Assembly: GCA_013335325.1 (NCBI GenBank)
Contig: JAAXVU010000003.1
Span: 1-36,512 of the forward strand
Source of the DNA: Candidatus Omnitrophota bacterium
GTDB taxonomy: Bacteria; Omnitrophota; Gorgyraeia; Zapsychrales; Fredricksoniimonadaceae
Reading direction: 5' to 3'
DNA: 36,512 nt
The notes under the pieces: generated by a model
What the model was told of the DNA's origin: nothing
Seen by the model: the letters and a program-made list of their open reading frames with translations, nothing else
Database searches by the model: none
Made by a program: the position numbers and the translations under genes
Part shown: piece by piece, positions 1 to 9,189 of the stretch
How positions within the stretch are numbered: the stretch's first letter is position 1
Layout: every line of letters begins with the position of its first letter

Positions 1-3000
1 AATCCTGCCAGTTAATTCCCGAATTGGCCAAAATGCCAACATCGGTCCAGTTGATGCCGGTCTTGGTCAACGCTTCCAGATCTGACCAGTTAACACCGGA
101 CACTGTCAAGGATTCCAGATTCGCCCAATTCACTCCCGTCGCCGCCATCGCTCCCACATCCAGCCAGTTGACGCCCGTTGTACTTAAAGTTCCTACATCC
201 GACCAATTCACGCCCGCACCAGTAAGATATGCGATATCGTCCCAGTTCACTCCGCCATTGGTCATCTGGTCAAAACTCTGCCAGTTGATACCCGAAGTTG
301 TCATCTGCTCTATATTCGACCAGTTCACTCCCGACGTGCCCATTACTCCAATATCCGTCCAGTTAACCCCGGTCTTAGTCACCAACTCCACATCCAGCCA
401 GTTGATGCCGGTCGCGCTCCATACTCCCACATCGGTCCAGTTGATGCCGGTCTTGGTCAACGCTTCCAAGTCTGTCCAGTTAACGCCAGCCACGGTCAAC
501 GTGCCCAGATCGGACCAGTTCACTCCCGCCGCCGCCATCGTGCCCACATCCAGCCAGTTGATACCTGTCTTAGATTGAATGGCTATGTCCTCCCAATTAA
601 TGCCATTCGTACTCATTACACTTACATTTTCCCAATTGATGCCATTACTGGATAAGGTCATTAAATCTGCCCAATTGATACCGGATACTGCTAATTCACT
701 AATACTATTCCAGTTAATAGCTGACATTGATAATGCATTAATATCCGCCCAATTCAAACCTTGAGACGATAAGATCGCAAGATCAGACCAATTAAGACCT
801 GATTGCGAAAGGGTATTAATATCAGTCCAATTAATGCCGGTCGATGATAACCTCTCAAGATCGGCCCAATTAATACCGTTATTGGACAAAGTTTGAATGT
901 CTAACCAGTTAATCCCGACATCAGAGAGGGCAGCTATATCGCTCCAGTTAATTCCCTGGATGGACATGGTTTGAATATCAGTCCAATTCACCGCTGAACG
1001 GCTAAGCATGTCTAAGTCCGACCAGTTAATTCCTGCTACGGTTAAGGACTCTAAATCAAACCAATTAATACCCGTTACTGTAAGGGTTTGAATATCATTC
1101 CAATTAATACCAGCATCCGTCATTGTTCCTATATCTATCCAATTCACGCCTTTTTGCGTAAGAACCACTAAGTCCTGCCAATTAATGCCAGCAGAAGAAA
1201 GTGAGGCAATGTCCATCCAATTAAGTGCATCACCAGTCATGCTGCCCATATCAGCCCAATTAATCCCGCTTGACGATAAAACAGACAGATCTGTCCAATT
1301 GATTCCAGCAATACTCAAAGCTTCAATATCACCCCAATTCACTCCCAAATGACTCAAGGTGCCTATATCTTCCCAATTTATACCGGCTACAGTCCATGTC
1401 TGTATATCTAGCCAGTTTATCCCGCTCCGGCTCAGAGTATCGACATCACTCCAGTTCACACCTGCAGAAGTTAATGCTTCCAGGTCGCTCCAATTAATAC
1501 CCCCATCTGTAATGATGTTCAGATCAGACCAATTGACGCCAGCGCTAGTAAGACTGCTAATATCCGACCAGTTGATTCCGCTGTAGCTAAGACTTACAAT
1601 ATCTGACCAATTGACCCCGGAAGCAGTCATGTTAGCCACATCGGACCAATTGAGACCGGCAGAACTAAGTTTTTCCATGTCCTGCCAATTCACGCCTGAC
1701 TCTGACATGGTAGCAACATCGCTCCAATTAATGCCCTGAGTAGAAAGAGTCTCGATATTCAACCAATTAACACCTTGGACTGACAAAGTTTCGATATCTG
1801 TCCAGTTAATCCCTCTGGTGGTCACTACATTAATATCAGACCAGTTAATTCCAGATGTCGCCAGCGAACCCAAGTCGGCCCAATTAACACCGTTACTACT
1901 CAAAATCTGCATATCCAGCCAATTAACCCCAGCTGCCGACAAAGAAGCAACATCTATCCAGTTGACACCTGTAATGCTCATCGAACCAATATCAATCCAA
2001 TTAATACCAGCAATACTTAAAGAACCTATATCTCCCCAATTAATATCAGAACTCGCCAGAGCGTTTATATCCGCCCAATTGATGCCCAAGGATGAGAGTA
2101 ACGCAACATCTGACCAATTGATCCCTATATTGGTTAAAGTTTCCATATCCAACCAATTGATACCTGTTGCAGCCATACTGCCTATATCATGCCAATTAAT
2201 ACCAACTTCACTCAATCTGGAGATATCTTCCCAATTAACACCCTGAGTTGATAACACCGTTACATCTTCCCAATTAATAGAGGAAGATGTCATTGTCATA
2301 ATGTCATTCCAGTTGATGCCAATCGCCGCTAGTTGTCCAATATCCAGCCAGTTAACTCCAACGGCTGATAGCGTTGCCACATCACTCCAGTTGACTCCTG
2401 AGGCAGTCAAAGTGCCAACGTCCAACCAATTAATTCCTGCATCAGATAATGCACCAATGTCCATCCAGTTAACATGTGAATAGGACAATGCATTCAAATC
2501 GTTCCAATTAATTCCCACCGAACTTAAAACAGTAAAATCAGACCAATTCATACCAGCTAAAGACAATGTTTCTATATCCTGCCAATTCACACCTTGTTTG
2601 CTAAGAGAATCAATATCTGCCCAGTTAATCCCTAAAGATGTTAATGTCCCAAGATTTGCCCAATTCACACCTGCTTCAGAAAGATTGCCAATATCTGTCC
2701 AGTTGACTCCTTCGGTAGAAAATGTCTGCACATCGAACCAGTTAATTCCAATAACAGTTATCGTTTGTAGATCTGTCCAATTGATGCCGGCTTTGGAGAG
2801 TGTTTCAACATCAGACCAGTTAATGCCCTTATCTGTTAATACCGCAACATCATCCCAATTGATACCGGCTGATGTTAAATTATCAATATCCTCCCAATTA
2901 ATGCCTTTTGCCGCTAAAACTCCAATATCAGACCAATTCACACCCTGAGTGCTTAAGAACCCAATATCAGTCCAATTAATACCGTTGAGCGACAAGCTTC

Positions 3001-6000
3001 CAACATCTAACCAATTGACGCCTGCAGAAGTCATGTCGCCGATATCCAGCCAGTTAATACCCTGCTGTGACATCTTTTGTATATCTGACCAATTAATACC
3101 AACCTGTGTCAATGTGTCGATATCGTCCCAATTAATACCTGTCATTGATAAGGAGGCAATATCGATCCAATTAATTGATCCGTTGCTGAACGCAGCCCAG
3201 TCATTCCAATTAATTGTCGAGTTGCCCATATGTGCAACATCAGCCCAATTAATTCCTGCACCAGCTAATACAGACAAATCGGTCCAATTCACACCAGCGT
3301 CTGCAAAAGCGGCTATGTCCTCCCAATTGATACCTTTATCCGACAAACGACCAATATCTTCCCAATTTATTCCGGATTCGGTCATATTCTGGACATCATT
3401 CCAATTAATACCACCTTTTGTTAAATTCGCTATATCCGACCAATTAATAGATGTTACTGTCATGGACGCAAGATCATTCCAGTTAATAGCTATTGATGAG
3501 AATACTGCTAGATCATTCCAATTGATGCCGGTTCCAGACAAGACAGCTACGTCTCCCCAGTTAACTCCATGGGAACTTAAAGTTTCTATGTCATTCCAGT
3601 TCACTCCAGCCGCTGTCAATAAAGCCAAATCACCCCAATTAACTCCAGCCTCAGAAAGAGTACCTACATTAGCCCAGTTCACACCTGTTCTGGACAAAGC
3701 GTCTATATCGCTCCAATTAATACTACCTTGTGTCAAAACTGCGAGATCTATCCAATTAATAGAGGAAAGACCTAACACAGCAAAATCAGTCCAGTTGACG
3801 CTTGCTTCTGATAAAGTTTCCAAATCGGCCCAATTTATGCCTGCTGTTGTCAATGCATTAACATCATTCCAATTCACTCCAGCTGCAGTAAGAACAGCGA
3901 CATCCTCCCAATTTAAGCCGGTATTGGACAAAGTTGTCAGGTTTTCCCAATTAACACCGATCGTACTTAAATGCTCCAAATCAGTCCAATTGATACCTTC
4001 ATCACTCAAGCGGGCAACATCGTTCCAATTCACACCTGAAGCTGTTAATGTGCTAACATCCGCCCAATTGACACCGATCAAACTTAGTGCCCCTAGATCG
4101 CTCCAATTAACTCCATTAGAAGAAAGTACTGCCAAGTCGAACCAGTTAACTCCAGTAGCGGACATGGAACCAATGTCCAGCCAGTTGATGCCCGCAGCAG
4201 AAAAATGTGCTATATCATTCCAATTAATTCCCCGGACAGAAAGCGTTACCACGTCATCCCAATTGACTCCCGACGAGGCCAGTGCGCCTATATCTAACCA
4301 GTTAACGCCAGCAGCGGACATAGTTCCCACATCAAGCCAATTCACTCCTGCAGAACCCAACGACTCAATATCCATCCAATTAATGCCCGCGTCTGTCAAA
4401 CTGGCCAAGTCTGCCCAATTAATGCCATTAGCTGCCATAGTCTCTATGCCAATCCAGTTAATTCCAGCAGCAGAAAGGGTGCCGATATCTTCCCAGTTGA
4501 GTTTGCCTTGACTCATGACAGCAACATCGAGCCAGTTAATGCCAACCGCAGAAAGTGCGTCAATATCCATCCAATTGATACCTAGGGAGGACATCTCACC
4601 AATATCTATCCAGTTAATGCCCTTATTAGACATTGCCCCAACATCCGTCCAGTTGATACCCTGGTGACTTAACATCTCCATATCAGTCCAATTAACTCCG
4701 GCAGTACTTAGATCACCAATATCTGTCCAATTAATAGCGGCAACAGAAAGAGTTCCAACGTCGAGCCAATTAATACCTGTTTCGCCAAGAACTTCAATGT
4801 CCAGCCAGTTAATACCCCTCGAACTTAAAACTCCCAAATCAGACCAGTTGATTCCTGTAGACGCCAAAACTCCTACATCAGACCAATTAATTCCCTTGGC
4901 AGTCATCGATTCAACATCTGTCCAGTTAATACCCTGCGCGGCCAGCGCACCAATATCGGACCAGTTGATCCCTTGTCTGGTAAGAAGTTCGATGTCAGTC
5001 CAGTTAACGCCAGCCGCACTCAGGGCAACAATATCCGTCCAATTGACTCCTGTGGCAGATAAAACACCAACATCACTCCAATTGATAGCTGTAGAAGATA
5101 ATGCTCCGATGTCCAACCAGTTAATACCCGCTAATGTCAAACCCTCCACATCCAGCCAATTGATACCAGTATCGGCCATAGAGCCTATATCCGCCCAATT
5201 TATACCTTCTTTAGTTAGGGATTCAATATCTTCCCAATTCACACCCGTTGAGGAAAGCCTCACAATATCTGACCAGTTGATACCGGACATAGACAAACTG
5301 CCAATATCGTCCCAATTAATTCCTATAGCAGCGATGACCTCCACATCTGACCAATTGATTCCTGCTTGTGTCAACGATTGTAGATCTGCCCAGTTTATTC
5401 CAACAGTGCTCATGTTCTGTATATTAGACCAATTCATTCCGGCAACCGTCAGCGTCTGTAAATCTGACCAATTAATTCCGGCTCTTGTTAAAACATCGAG
5501 GTCATTCCAGTTTAAATTGCTTTGGGATAGTACCGATAGATCGGACCAGTTAATACCAACGGCTGCAAGATAGGATATATCGCCCCAATTTATTCCCGTG
5601 ATCGTCAGAGCTTCCAGGTCATTCCAGTTGATACCAGCTGCCGAGAGCGCACCAACATCAACCCAGTTTATTCCACTGTAAGAAAGCGACTGAATATCCG
5701 TCCAATTTATATCTGCACCAGATAAATACGCAATGTCCTGCCAGTTAATACCTAAAGTCGAAATAGTGTTAAAATCCGTCCAATTAACACCGGCTTTGGT
5801 CATTATCTCTAAGTCTTCCCAATTCAACTGATTGGTTGACATGACGGTCAAATCATCCCAGTTAATGTTTGCAGTGGTAAGATCAGCCAGATTAGTCCAA
5901 TTAACTCGATCCGGCCAATTGACGCCAGCACCAGTCATAATGGCCAAATCTCCCCAATTAATTCCTGATGCGGCCATGTAATCCAGATCCGACCAATTTA

Positions 6001-6439
6001 TACCAAAGTCGGACAGGACCGCCAGATCGGTCCAGTTGACGCCGGCCGCGGCAAATACTCCGATATCGTACCAATTAATACTCATGTCGGTCATAACGCC
6101 CAAATCAGTCCAGTTGATGCCGGTGGCGGTCATGACATCTATCTCCTGCCAATTGACTCCGGAGATGGTCATGCTATACAGATCATCCCAATTAATTCCA
6201 GCTGCCGTAAACGCTGTTAAATCCGTCCACTGTACACGGGACTTGCTCATGGCGGCGATGTCATCCCAATTGACTGCTGCCATTTGGTCGGTCACTGACT
6301 TTATGGAAGATACATCTGACATCAACACTTCTATGTCCTGCCAATTGACACTAGAAGCAGTGGACAGATCAGTGATGTCTTGCCAGTTAATGGTATCCAG
6401 TTTGGATTTGATCACGCCTATATCGGTCCAGTTGATGCC
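1..6439 (-). repeat. 39-bp coding tandem repeat, about 165 units
   Basis: The TGG codon of the N-W pair (CCA on the plus strand) lies at positions 8 + 39k. I checked k = 0, 1, 2, 25, 50, 75, 100, 125, 140, 150 and 151 and all are in phase, giving 152 units if every step is occupied. After a unit shortened to 18 bp (5897 to 5915), ten more units run to 6266, followed by looser units at 6341, 6383 and 6428. The DNA core CCAATT or CCAGTT is nearly invariant while other codons vary freely, including synonymous changes. This argues for selection on the protein rather than recent slippage across most of the array. One unit (6227) has Gln instead of Asn before Trp. Confidence 0.95.
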
Positions 6440-7378
6440 ATCAGTGAAATCGATAATATTGTTCTTGGCCGCCGACATGTCAAAGTTGGAATAGGCTGTG
6501 TACGTGGTGTTGCTGTTAACGATCCGCAAATAGATTAAAAATGTATCTTTTCTCTGGTCTTTCAGGGGTTTCCATGCGTTACGCGTGTTGCTGCCGTCGG
6601 CTGTTGAGTACTGCGGCTGAAACCAATTCTTTTCCGAGTTGTAAACAAAAGCCGCAGTGTCCAGCGTAACGGCGGCAGTTCCGGCCGAGGTGTAGATGAT
6701 CGCATCGCAGGTAGGGGTCCCGGACAAAGGCTGACGATCACCGTCCTGCTCTATCCAGGTATAGATAGCATAATCCAAATACGTGCTGTCCCACACCGCG
6801 GCGAACTTGGGACTGGTACCAGGGAAAATATCGAAAGTGTCGGAAAGCGCGCTCCCCAGTCCGGTGGTAGCGGCACGCAGAGTATAAAGATTGCCCGACT
6901 TGCTTATGCTAAGTCCGCTGAAAGTCGCGAGGCCGTGCGACACCGTCACCTGGACTGTTCCCAAAAGCTCTCCGGCACCAGGATTTCGTTCAATTGATAA
7001 CGTGACGGTCGTGGAATTATCACTGGTCACCACATTGTTATTGGCATCCAACACGGCAACTACCGGCTGACGGTCGAAGGAAAAGTTATGTTTCGCGCTG
7101 GAAGGAGAAACCAGAAAGGCAATATGGGTTGCCTCGCCGTAAGACAGCGAACCAGTTGTGGATGATGCGCTGCCTGAACCGGACTGGGAACCACCTGTAA
7201 AAATATCTCCGCCAATAGTGGTTTCCGCGCTACCGGATTCCGGTCCGCCAGAGAATTGAGCAAAGGCCGTAGACACGAAGGCCGCCGCAAATACATTTAT
7301 TATTAAAATAATAATAAATGTGACGGCACAACGGTAAAACTCTTTGCTGATAGTCTTTTTTTGTCTATTTAATCTCAT
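1..7378 (-). CDS. Giant secreted tandem-repeat protein, 13-residue GINWxD repeats (3' end beyond window)
   Basis: At least 2459 codons are open from the ATG at 7378 to the left edge; no stop was met on reading through. Residues 1-40 form a signal peptide (basic start, long hydrophobic stretch, AFA before Gln41). A Gly/Ser-rich linker follows, then an Ig-like domain of the Big/invasin type (about 80-185, with a QPVVAVLDANNN strand), then a second probable beta domain (185-310). From residue 314 onward the protein is about 165 copies of G-[IV]-N-W-x-D-[ILV]-x-x-[LM]-[ST]-x-x. Only the first units have odd Trp spacing (15, 14 and 25 residues), and one later unit is shortened to 6. I saw no Cys and few Lys/Arg in the repeats, so they are acidic and about 8 percent Trp. 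A surface fibre, adhesin or cell-wall-facing role is inference. I recognise no named family for the repeat. No strong Shine-Dalgarno precedes the ATG, but a promoter-like site does. Confidence 0.9.
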   Translation of the reverse strand, partial: MRLNRQKKTISKEFYRCAVTFIIILIINVFAAAFVSTAFAQFSGGPESGSAETTIGGDIFTGGSQSGSGSASSTTGSLSYGEATHIAFLVSPSSAKHNFSFDRQPVVAVLDANNNVVTSDNSTTVTLSIERNPGAGELLGTVQVTVSHGLATFSGLSISKSGNLYTLRAATTGLGSALSDTFDIFPGTSPKFAAVWDSTYLDYAIYTWIEQDGDRQPLSGTPTCDAIIYTSAGTAAVTLDTAAFVYNSEKNWFQPQYSTADGSNTRNAWKPLKDQRKDTFLIYLRIVNSNTTYTAYSNFDMSAAKNNIIDFTDGINWTDIGVIKSKLDTINWQDITDLSTASSVNWQDIEVLMSDVSSIKSVTDQMAAVNWDDIAAMSKSRVQWTDLTAFTAAGINWDDLYSMTISGVNWQEIDVMTATGINWTDLGVMTDMSINWYDIGVFAAAGVNWTDLAVLSDFGINWSDLDYMAASGINWGDLAIMTGAGVNWPDRVNWTNLADLTTANINWDDLTVMSTNQLNWEDLEIMTKAGVNWTDFNTISTLGINWQDIAYLSGADINWTDIQSLSYSGINWVDVGALSAAGINWNDLEALTITGINWGDISYLAAVGINWSDLSVLSQSNLNWNDLDVLTRAGINWSDLQTLTVAGMNWSNIQNMSTVGINWADLQSLTQAGINWSDVEVIAAIGINWDDIGSLSMSGINWSDIVRLSSTGVNWEDIESLTKEGINWADIGSMADTGINWLDVEGLTLAGINWLDIGALSSTAINWSDVGVLSATGVNWTDIVALSAAGVNWTDIELLTRQGINWSDIGALAAQGINWTDVESMTAKGINWSDVGVLASTGINWSDLGVLSSRGINWLDIEVLGETGINWLDVGTLSVAAINWTDIGDLSTAGVNWTDMEMLSHQGINWTDVGAMSNKGINWIDIGEMSSLGINWMDIDALSAVGINWLDVAVMSQGKLNWEDIGTLSAAGINWIGIETMAANGINWADLASLTDAGINWMDIESLGSAGVNWLDVGTMSAAGVNWLDIGALASSGVNWDDVVTLSVRGINWNDIAHFSAAGINWLDIGSMSATGVNWFDLAVLSSNGVNWSDLGALSLIGVNWADVSTLTASGVNWNDVARLSDEGINWTDLEHLSTIGVNWENLTTLSNTGLNWEDVAVLTAAGVNWNDVNALTTAGINWADLETLSEASVNWTDFAVLGLSSINWIDLAVLTQGSINWSDIDALSRTGVNWANVGTLSEAGVNWGDLALLTAAGVNWNDIETLSSHGVNWGDVAVLSGTGINWNDLAVFSSIAINWNDLASMTVTSINWSDIANLTKGGINWNDVQNMTESGINWEDIGRLSDKGINWEDIAAFADAGVNWTDLSVLAGAGINWADVAHMGNSTINWNDWAAFSNGSINWIDIASLSMTGINWDDIDTLTQVGINWSDIQKMSQQGINWLDIGDMTSAGVNWLDVGSLSLNGINWTDIGFLSTQGVNWSDIGVLAAKGINWEDIDNLTSAGINWDDVAVLTDKGINWSDVETLSKAGINWTDLQTITVIGINWFDVQTFSTEGVNWTDIGNLSEAGVNWANLGTLTSLGINWADIDSLSKQGVNWQDIETLSLAGMNWSDFTVLSSVGINWNDLNALSYSHVNWMDIGALSDAGINWLDVGTLTASGVNWSDVATLSAVGVNWLDIGQLAAIGINWNDIMTMTSSSINWEDVTVLSTQGVNWEDISRLSEVGINWHDIGSMAATGINWLDMETLTNIGINWSDVALLSSLGINWADINALASSDINWGDIGSLSIAGINWIDIGSMSITGVNWIDVASLSAAGVNWLDMQILSSNGVNWADLGSLATSGINWSDINVVTTRGINWTDIETLSVQGVNWLNIETLSTQGINWSDVATMSESGVNWQDMEKLSSAGLNWSDVANMTASGVNWSDIVSLSYSGINWSDISSLTSAGVNWSDLNIITDGGINWSDLEALTSAGVNWSDVDTLSRSGINWLDIQTWTVAGINWEDIGTLSHLGVNWGDIEALSIAGINWTDLSVLSSSGINWADMGSMTGDALNWMDIASLSSAGINWQDLVVLTQKGVNWIDIGTMTDAGINWNDIQTLTVTGINWFDLESLTVAGINWSDLDMLSRSAVNWTDIQTMSIQGINWSDIAALSDVGINWLDIQTLSNNGINWADLERLSSTGINWTDINTLSQSGLNWSDLAILSSQGLNWADINALSMSAINWNSISELAVSGINWADLMTLSSNGINWENVSVMSTNGINWEDIAIQSKTGINWLDVGTMAAAGVNWSDLGTLTVAGVNWTDLEALTKTGINWTDVGVWSATGINWLDVELVTKTGVNWTDIGVMGTSGVNWSNIEQMTTSGINWQSFDQMTNGGVNWDDIAYLTGAGVNWSDVGTLSTTGVNWLDVGAMAATGVNWANLESLTVSGVNWSDLEALTKTGINWTDVGILANSGINWQD
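39..580 (-). repeat. Higher-order duplication inside the array (390-bp offset, 10 units)
   Basis: Bases 39-78 are identical to 429-468, a 40-base match longer than one unit. Similarity stays clearly above that of random unit pairs to about 190 and 580. The offset is 390 bp, exactly ten 39-bp units, so a ten-unit block appears to have been copied in frame. This left-hand end, towards the protein C-terminus, is also visibly richer in G+C than the middle of the array. It may be the youngest or most recently homogenised part seen here. Confidence 0.75.
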
Positions 7379-7418
7379 CACCAGGGATCAACTGGTATGG
7401 TGGAATTTTACAATGCCT

Positions 7419-7447
7419 ATTATCTTGTTAACCTATTACATCTTCAA
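7419..7447 (-). promoter_or_regulatory. Putative sigma70-type promoter of the giant repeat gene
   Basis: On the minus strand, TTGAAG (7447-7442) and GATAAT (7424-7419) are separated by 17 bases, 41 bases before the ATG at 7378. They match the TTGACA/TATAAT consensus at 4/6 and 5/6 positions. The site lies in the AT-rich 147-bp gap after the upstream FGE-like gene. A small 5-bp hairpin at 7507-7520 with a short T run lies just after that gene and could be a weak terminator. AT-rich DNA yields such matches by chance. Confidence 0.4.
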
Positions 7448-7525
7448 TATTTATTTAAAAAATTTATAACACTTTTTAATAGAATGTATAAAGGAAAGAG
7501 TAAAATTTCTCGTCGGAGAAGAGCA

Positions 7526-9154
7526 TTAGGGAGCCGTCCTGGCAAAGCGAGCCCCATAAACAATTCCGGCAGAAGCATCAAATCGTTTTGCAAGACCCTC
7601 ACTATCAGGATCCTTGGCTGCAAAACCCCGCGAAGAAATCTGGAAGTGTCGCAAACTGGCCGACTGGTAGTCGCCACCGCGATAACCTATGCCCACAGTA
7701 CCGGTTACACCGTAGCGCGAATCAGTAATATTGATTCCTGGCCAGTCAACATTGGTAGCGTTGCCTTCATAGCCGGAAACACTTGATAATTCGCCATCTC
7801 CATGCGTACCCAAAAACTGACGCCCTTCTGGACGACCTAAGGTCACAGCCGGCTCTGCAACATTTCCAGAAAGATCCATATTGCCATAATAACCGCCTCC
7901 ACTGGTAGTTCTAGAAGTGGCATTCTCAGCAAAAATTCCAACACGCAATGGCCCCTTCTGCCCCTGCGCGGCACCAGCCACACGGCCATCCCCAGTAGAC
8001 CACCCCAAAGGATTTCGGTTCAAATTAGCCGTGCTATTATAGATTGCCTCAGAGCCAGTTTCATCTTGGTTAGGAGGAAAAATTTCTTCCGAGCCAGCAG
8101 CACGATAGGCAGTAGTCCCCCATGCATACTCATCGGCCACAGCTGCAATGTCTACACCGCGCGCAGCTTTTTCATATTCCAACTCTGTAATAGGCCGTAA
8201 CGCTGACCAGTCCGCAAAAGCAGCTGCGTCGGGCCAAGAAATAAATGTCATGGCACGGGCAGGACGTTCTGTCTTGGCTTTAAGAACAGGGCTCGAGGAA
8301 TCCCAAGAAATAGTATTGCGATTTACTACTCCGTCGGAACCCTTACCACCATCGATAGCAGAAGTAACGTCCCTTTTGAGTCTGGCTTCCGATGAAAGAG
8401 CATTGAAGAATGCAACCCATTCACCTTCAGTAAGCTCATATTTCATTAAGTAAAAACCGTTGTACCCTTTCGGAAAAGAATTGGGCAAAAGAAAAACTTC
8501 TCCGTTTGCACTCTCACCGGATGATCCTGAACTTTGATAATAATATCCACTTGCTGAGGTGTTAGTAGTAGTAATTGCATTCTCGCTTGTGATATACCAA
8601 GGAGTATCGTCAGCACTACCTTTCTTGAAACGAAAGTCCGACGAGCTAGCACCGTCTCCGGCAAAGAAAGCCCCCGAAGGAATATACACCATCTCTATAC
8701 CATACAGACGTGTCAACGTATTGGCCGCCTTAGCTACATCATCAGTAAGCCCATCCTGTCCATAGTCCCAGACGAATTGCACCAACTTTACAGCCAAATC
8801 ACCTGTGCCTGCATTTGCTCGCCTAAAAAAAAGCCCCTTCATATCTGTCGGCACAACAATTTCAAATCCGGCGGGAACCACAAAGCCGGCGGGATTAACT
8901 CCCTTGGCAGCCATCGTAGCATGATGCCAAGTCTGACCGGCGTCCGTCGAGTATTTCATAAATACCCACACGGCATCATGCGAAACCAAGGTTCGCCAGC
9001 TGTTGGACTGACTTAAATCAAATCTAAATGACATAGTGTGCGCGGTAAGATTGGTAGAAGATTCGTCAAAATTTCCAAGCTGCAAGTTGTTAGCAAAGGA
9101 AGTCTGCGCTATGAAGCAAAGGAAGAAAACAAAAAGAAGGATATTTCTTAACAT
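7526..9154 (-). CDS. Secreted FGE/SUMF1-fold protein A (pseudo-enzyme)
   Basis: 542 residues. Residues 1-21 are a signal peptide ending SFA before NN. Residues about 22-140 form an N-terminal beta-type domain with a HDAVW motif, shared with the next gene upstream. From about 150 there is a formylglycine-generating-enzyme-like domain: YGIEMVYIPSGAFFAGD, KYELTEGEWVAFFNAL, RPARAMTFISWPDA, RPITELEYEKAARG, MDLSGNVAEP and a final GYRGGDY...GARFAR. The mature protein has no cysteine, so it cannot use the Cys pair of true FGE; the usual WEW after SGNV is also lost. A binding or structural surface role is more likely than sulfatase activation. It is a diverged paralogue of 9190-10767. The closest Shine-Dalgarno match is weak. 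Confidence 0.88.
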   Translation of the reverse strand: MLRNILLFVFFLCFIAQTSFANNLQLGNFDESSTNLTAHTMSFRFDLSQSNSWRTLVSHDAVWVFMKYSTDAGQTWHHATMAAKGVNPAGFVVPAGFEIVVPTDMKGLFFRRANAGTGDLAVKLVQFVWDYGQDGLTDDVAKAANTLTRLYGIEMVYIPSGAFFAGDGASSSDFRFKKGSADDTPWYITSENAITTTNTSASGYYYQSSGSSGESANGEVFLLPNSFPKGYNGFYLMKYELTEGEWVAFFNALSSEARLKRDVTSAIDGGKGSDGVVNRNTISWDSSSPVLKAKTERPARAMTFISWPDAAAFADWSALRPITELEYEKAARGVDIAAVADEYAWGTTAYRAAGSEEIFPPNQDETGSEAIYNSTANLNRNPLGWSTGDGRVAGAAQGQKGPLRVGIFAENATSRTTSGGGYYGNMDLSGNVAEPAVTLGRPEGRQFLGTHGDGELSSVSGYEGNATNVDWPGINITDSRYGVTGTVGIGYRGGDYQSASLRHFQISSRGFAAKDPDSEGLAKRFDASAGIVYGARFARTAP

Positions 9155-9189
9155 AAAATACCAGGCTGGTTACGGTTTAGTAGAAAAGA

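Noticed and set aside
1-6439. CRISPR-like or satellite array
   Set aside because: There are no constant repeats with unique spacers. The unit is a multiple of three, stays in one open frame and keeps amino acids rather than bases.
24-6494. Long plus-strand open frames, up to 520 codons, with SQLTP-type repeats
   Set aside because: They are the antisense reading of the minus-strand 39-bp array. The minus frame is open throughout, has a signal peptide and conserved Asn-Trp pairs, and agrees in direction with every other gene.
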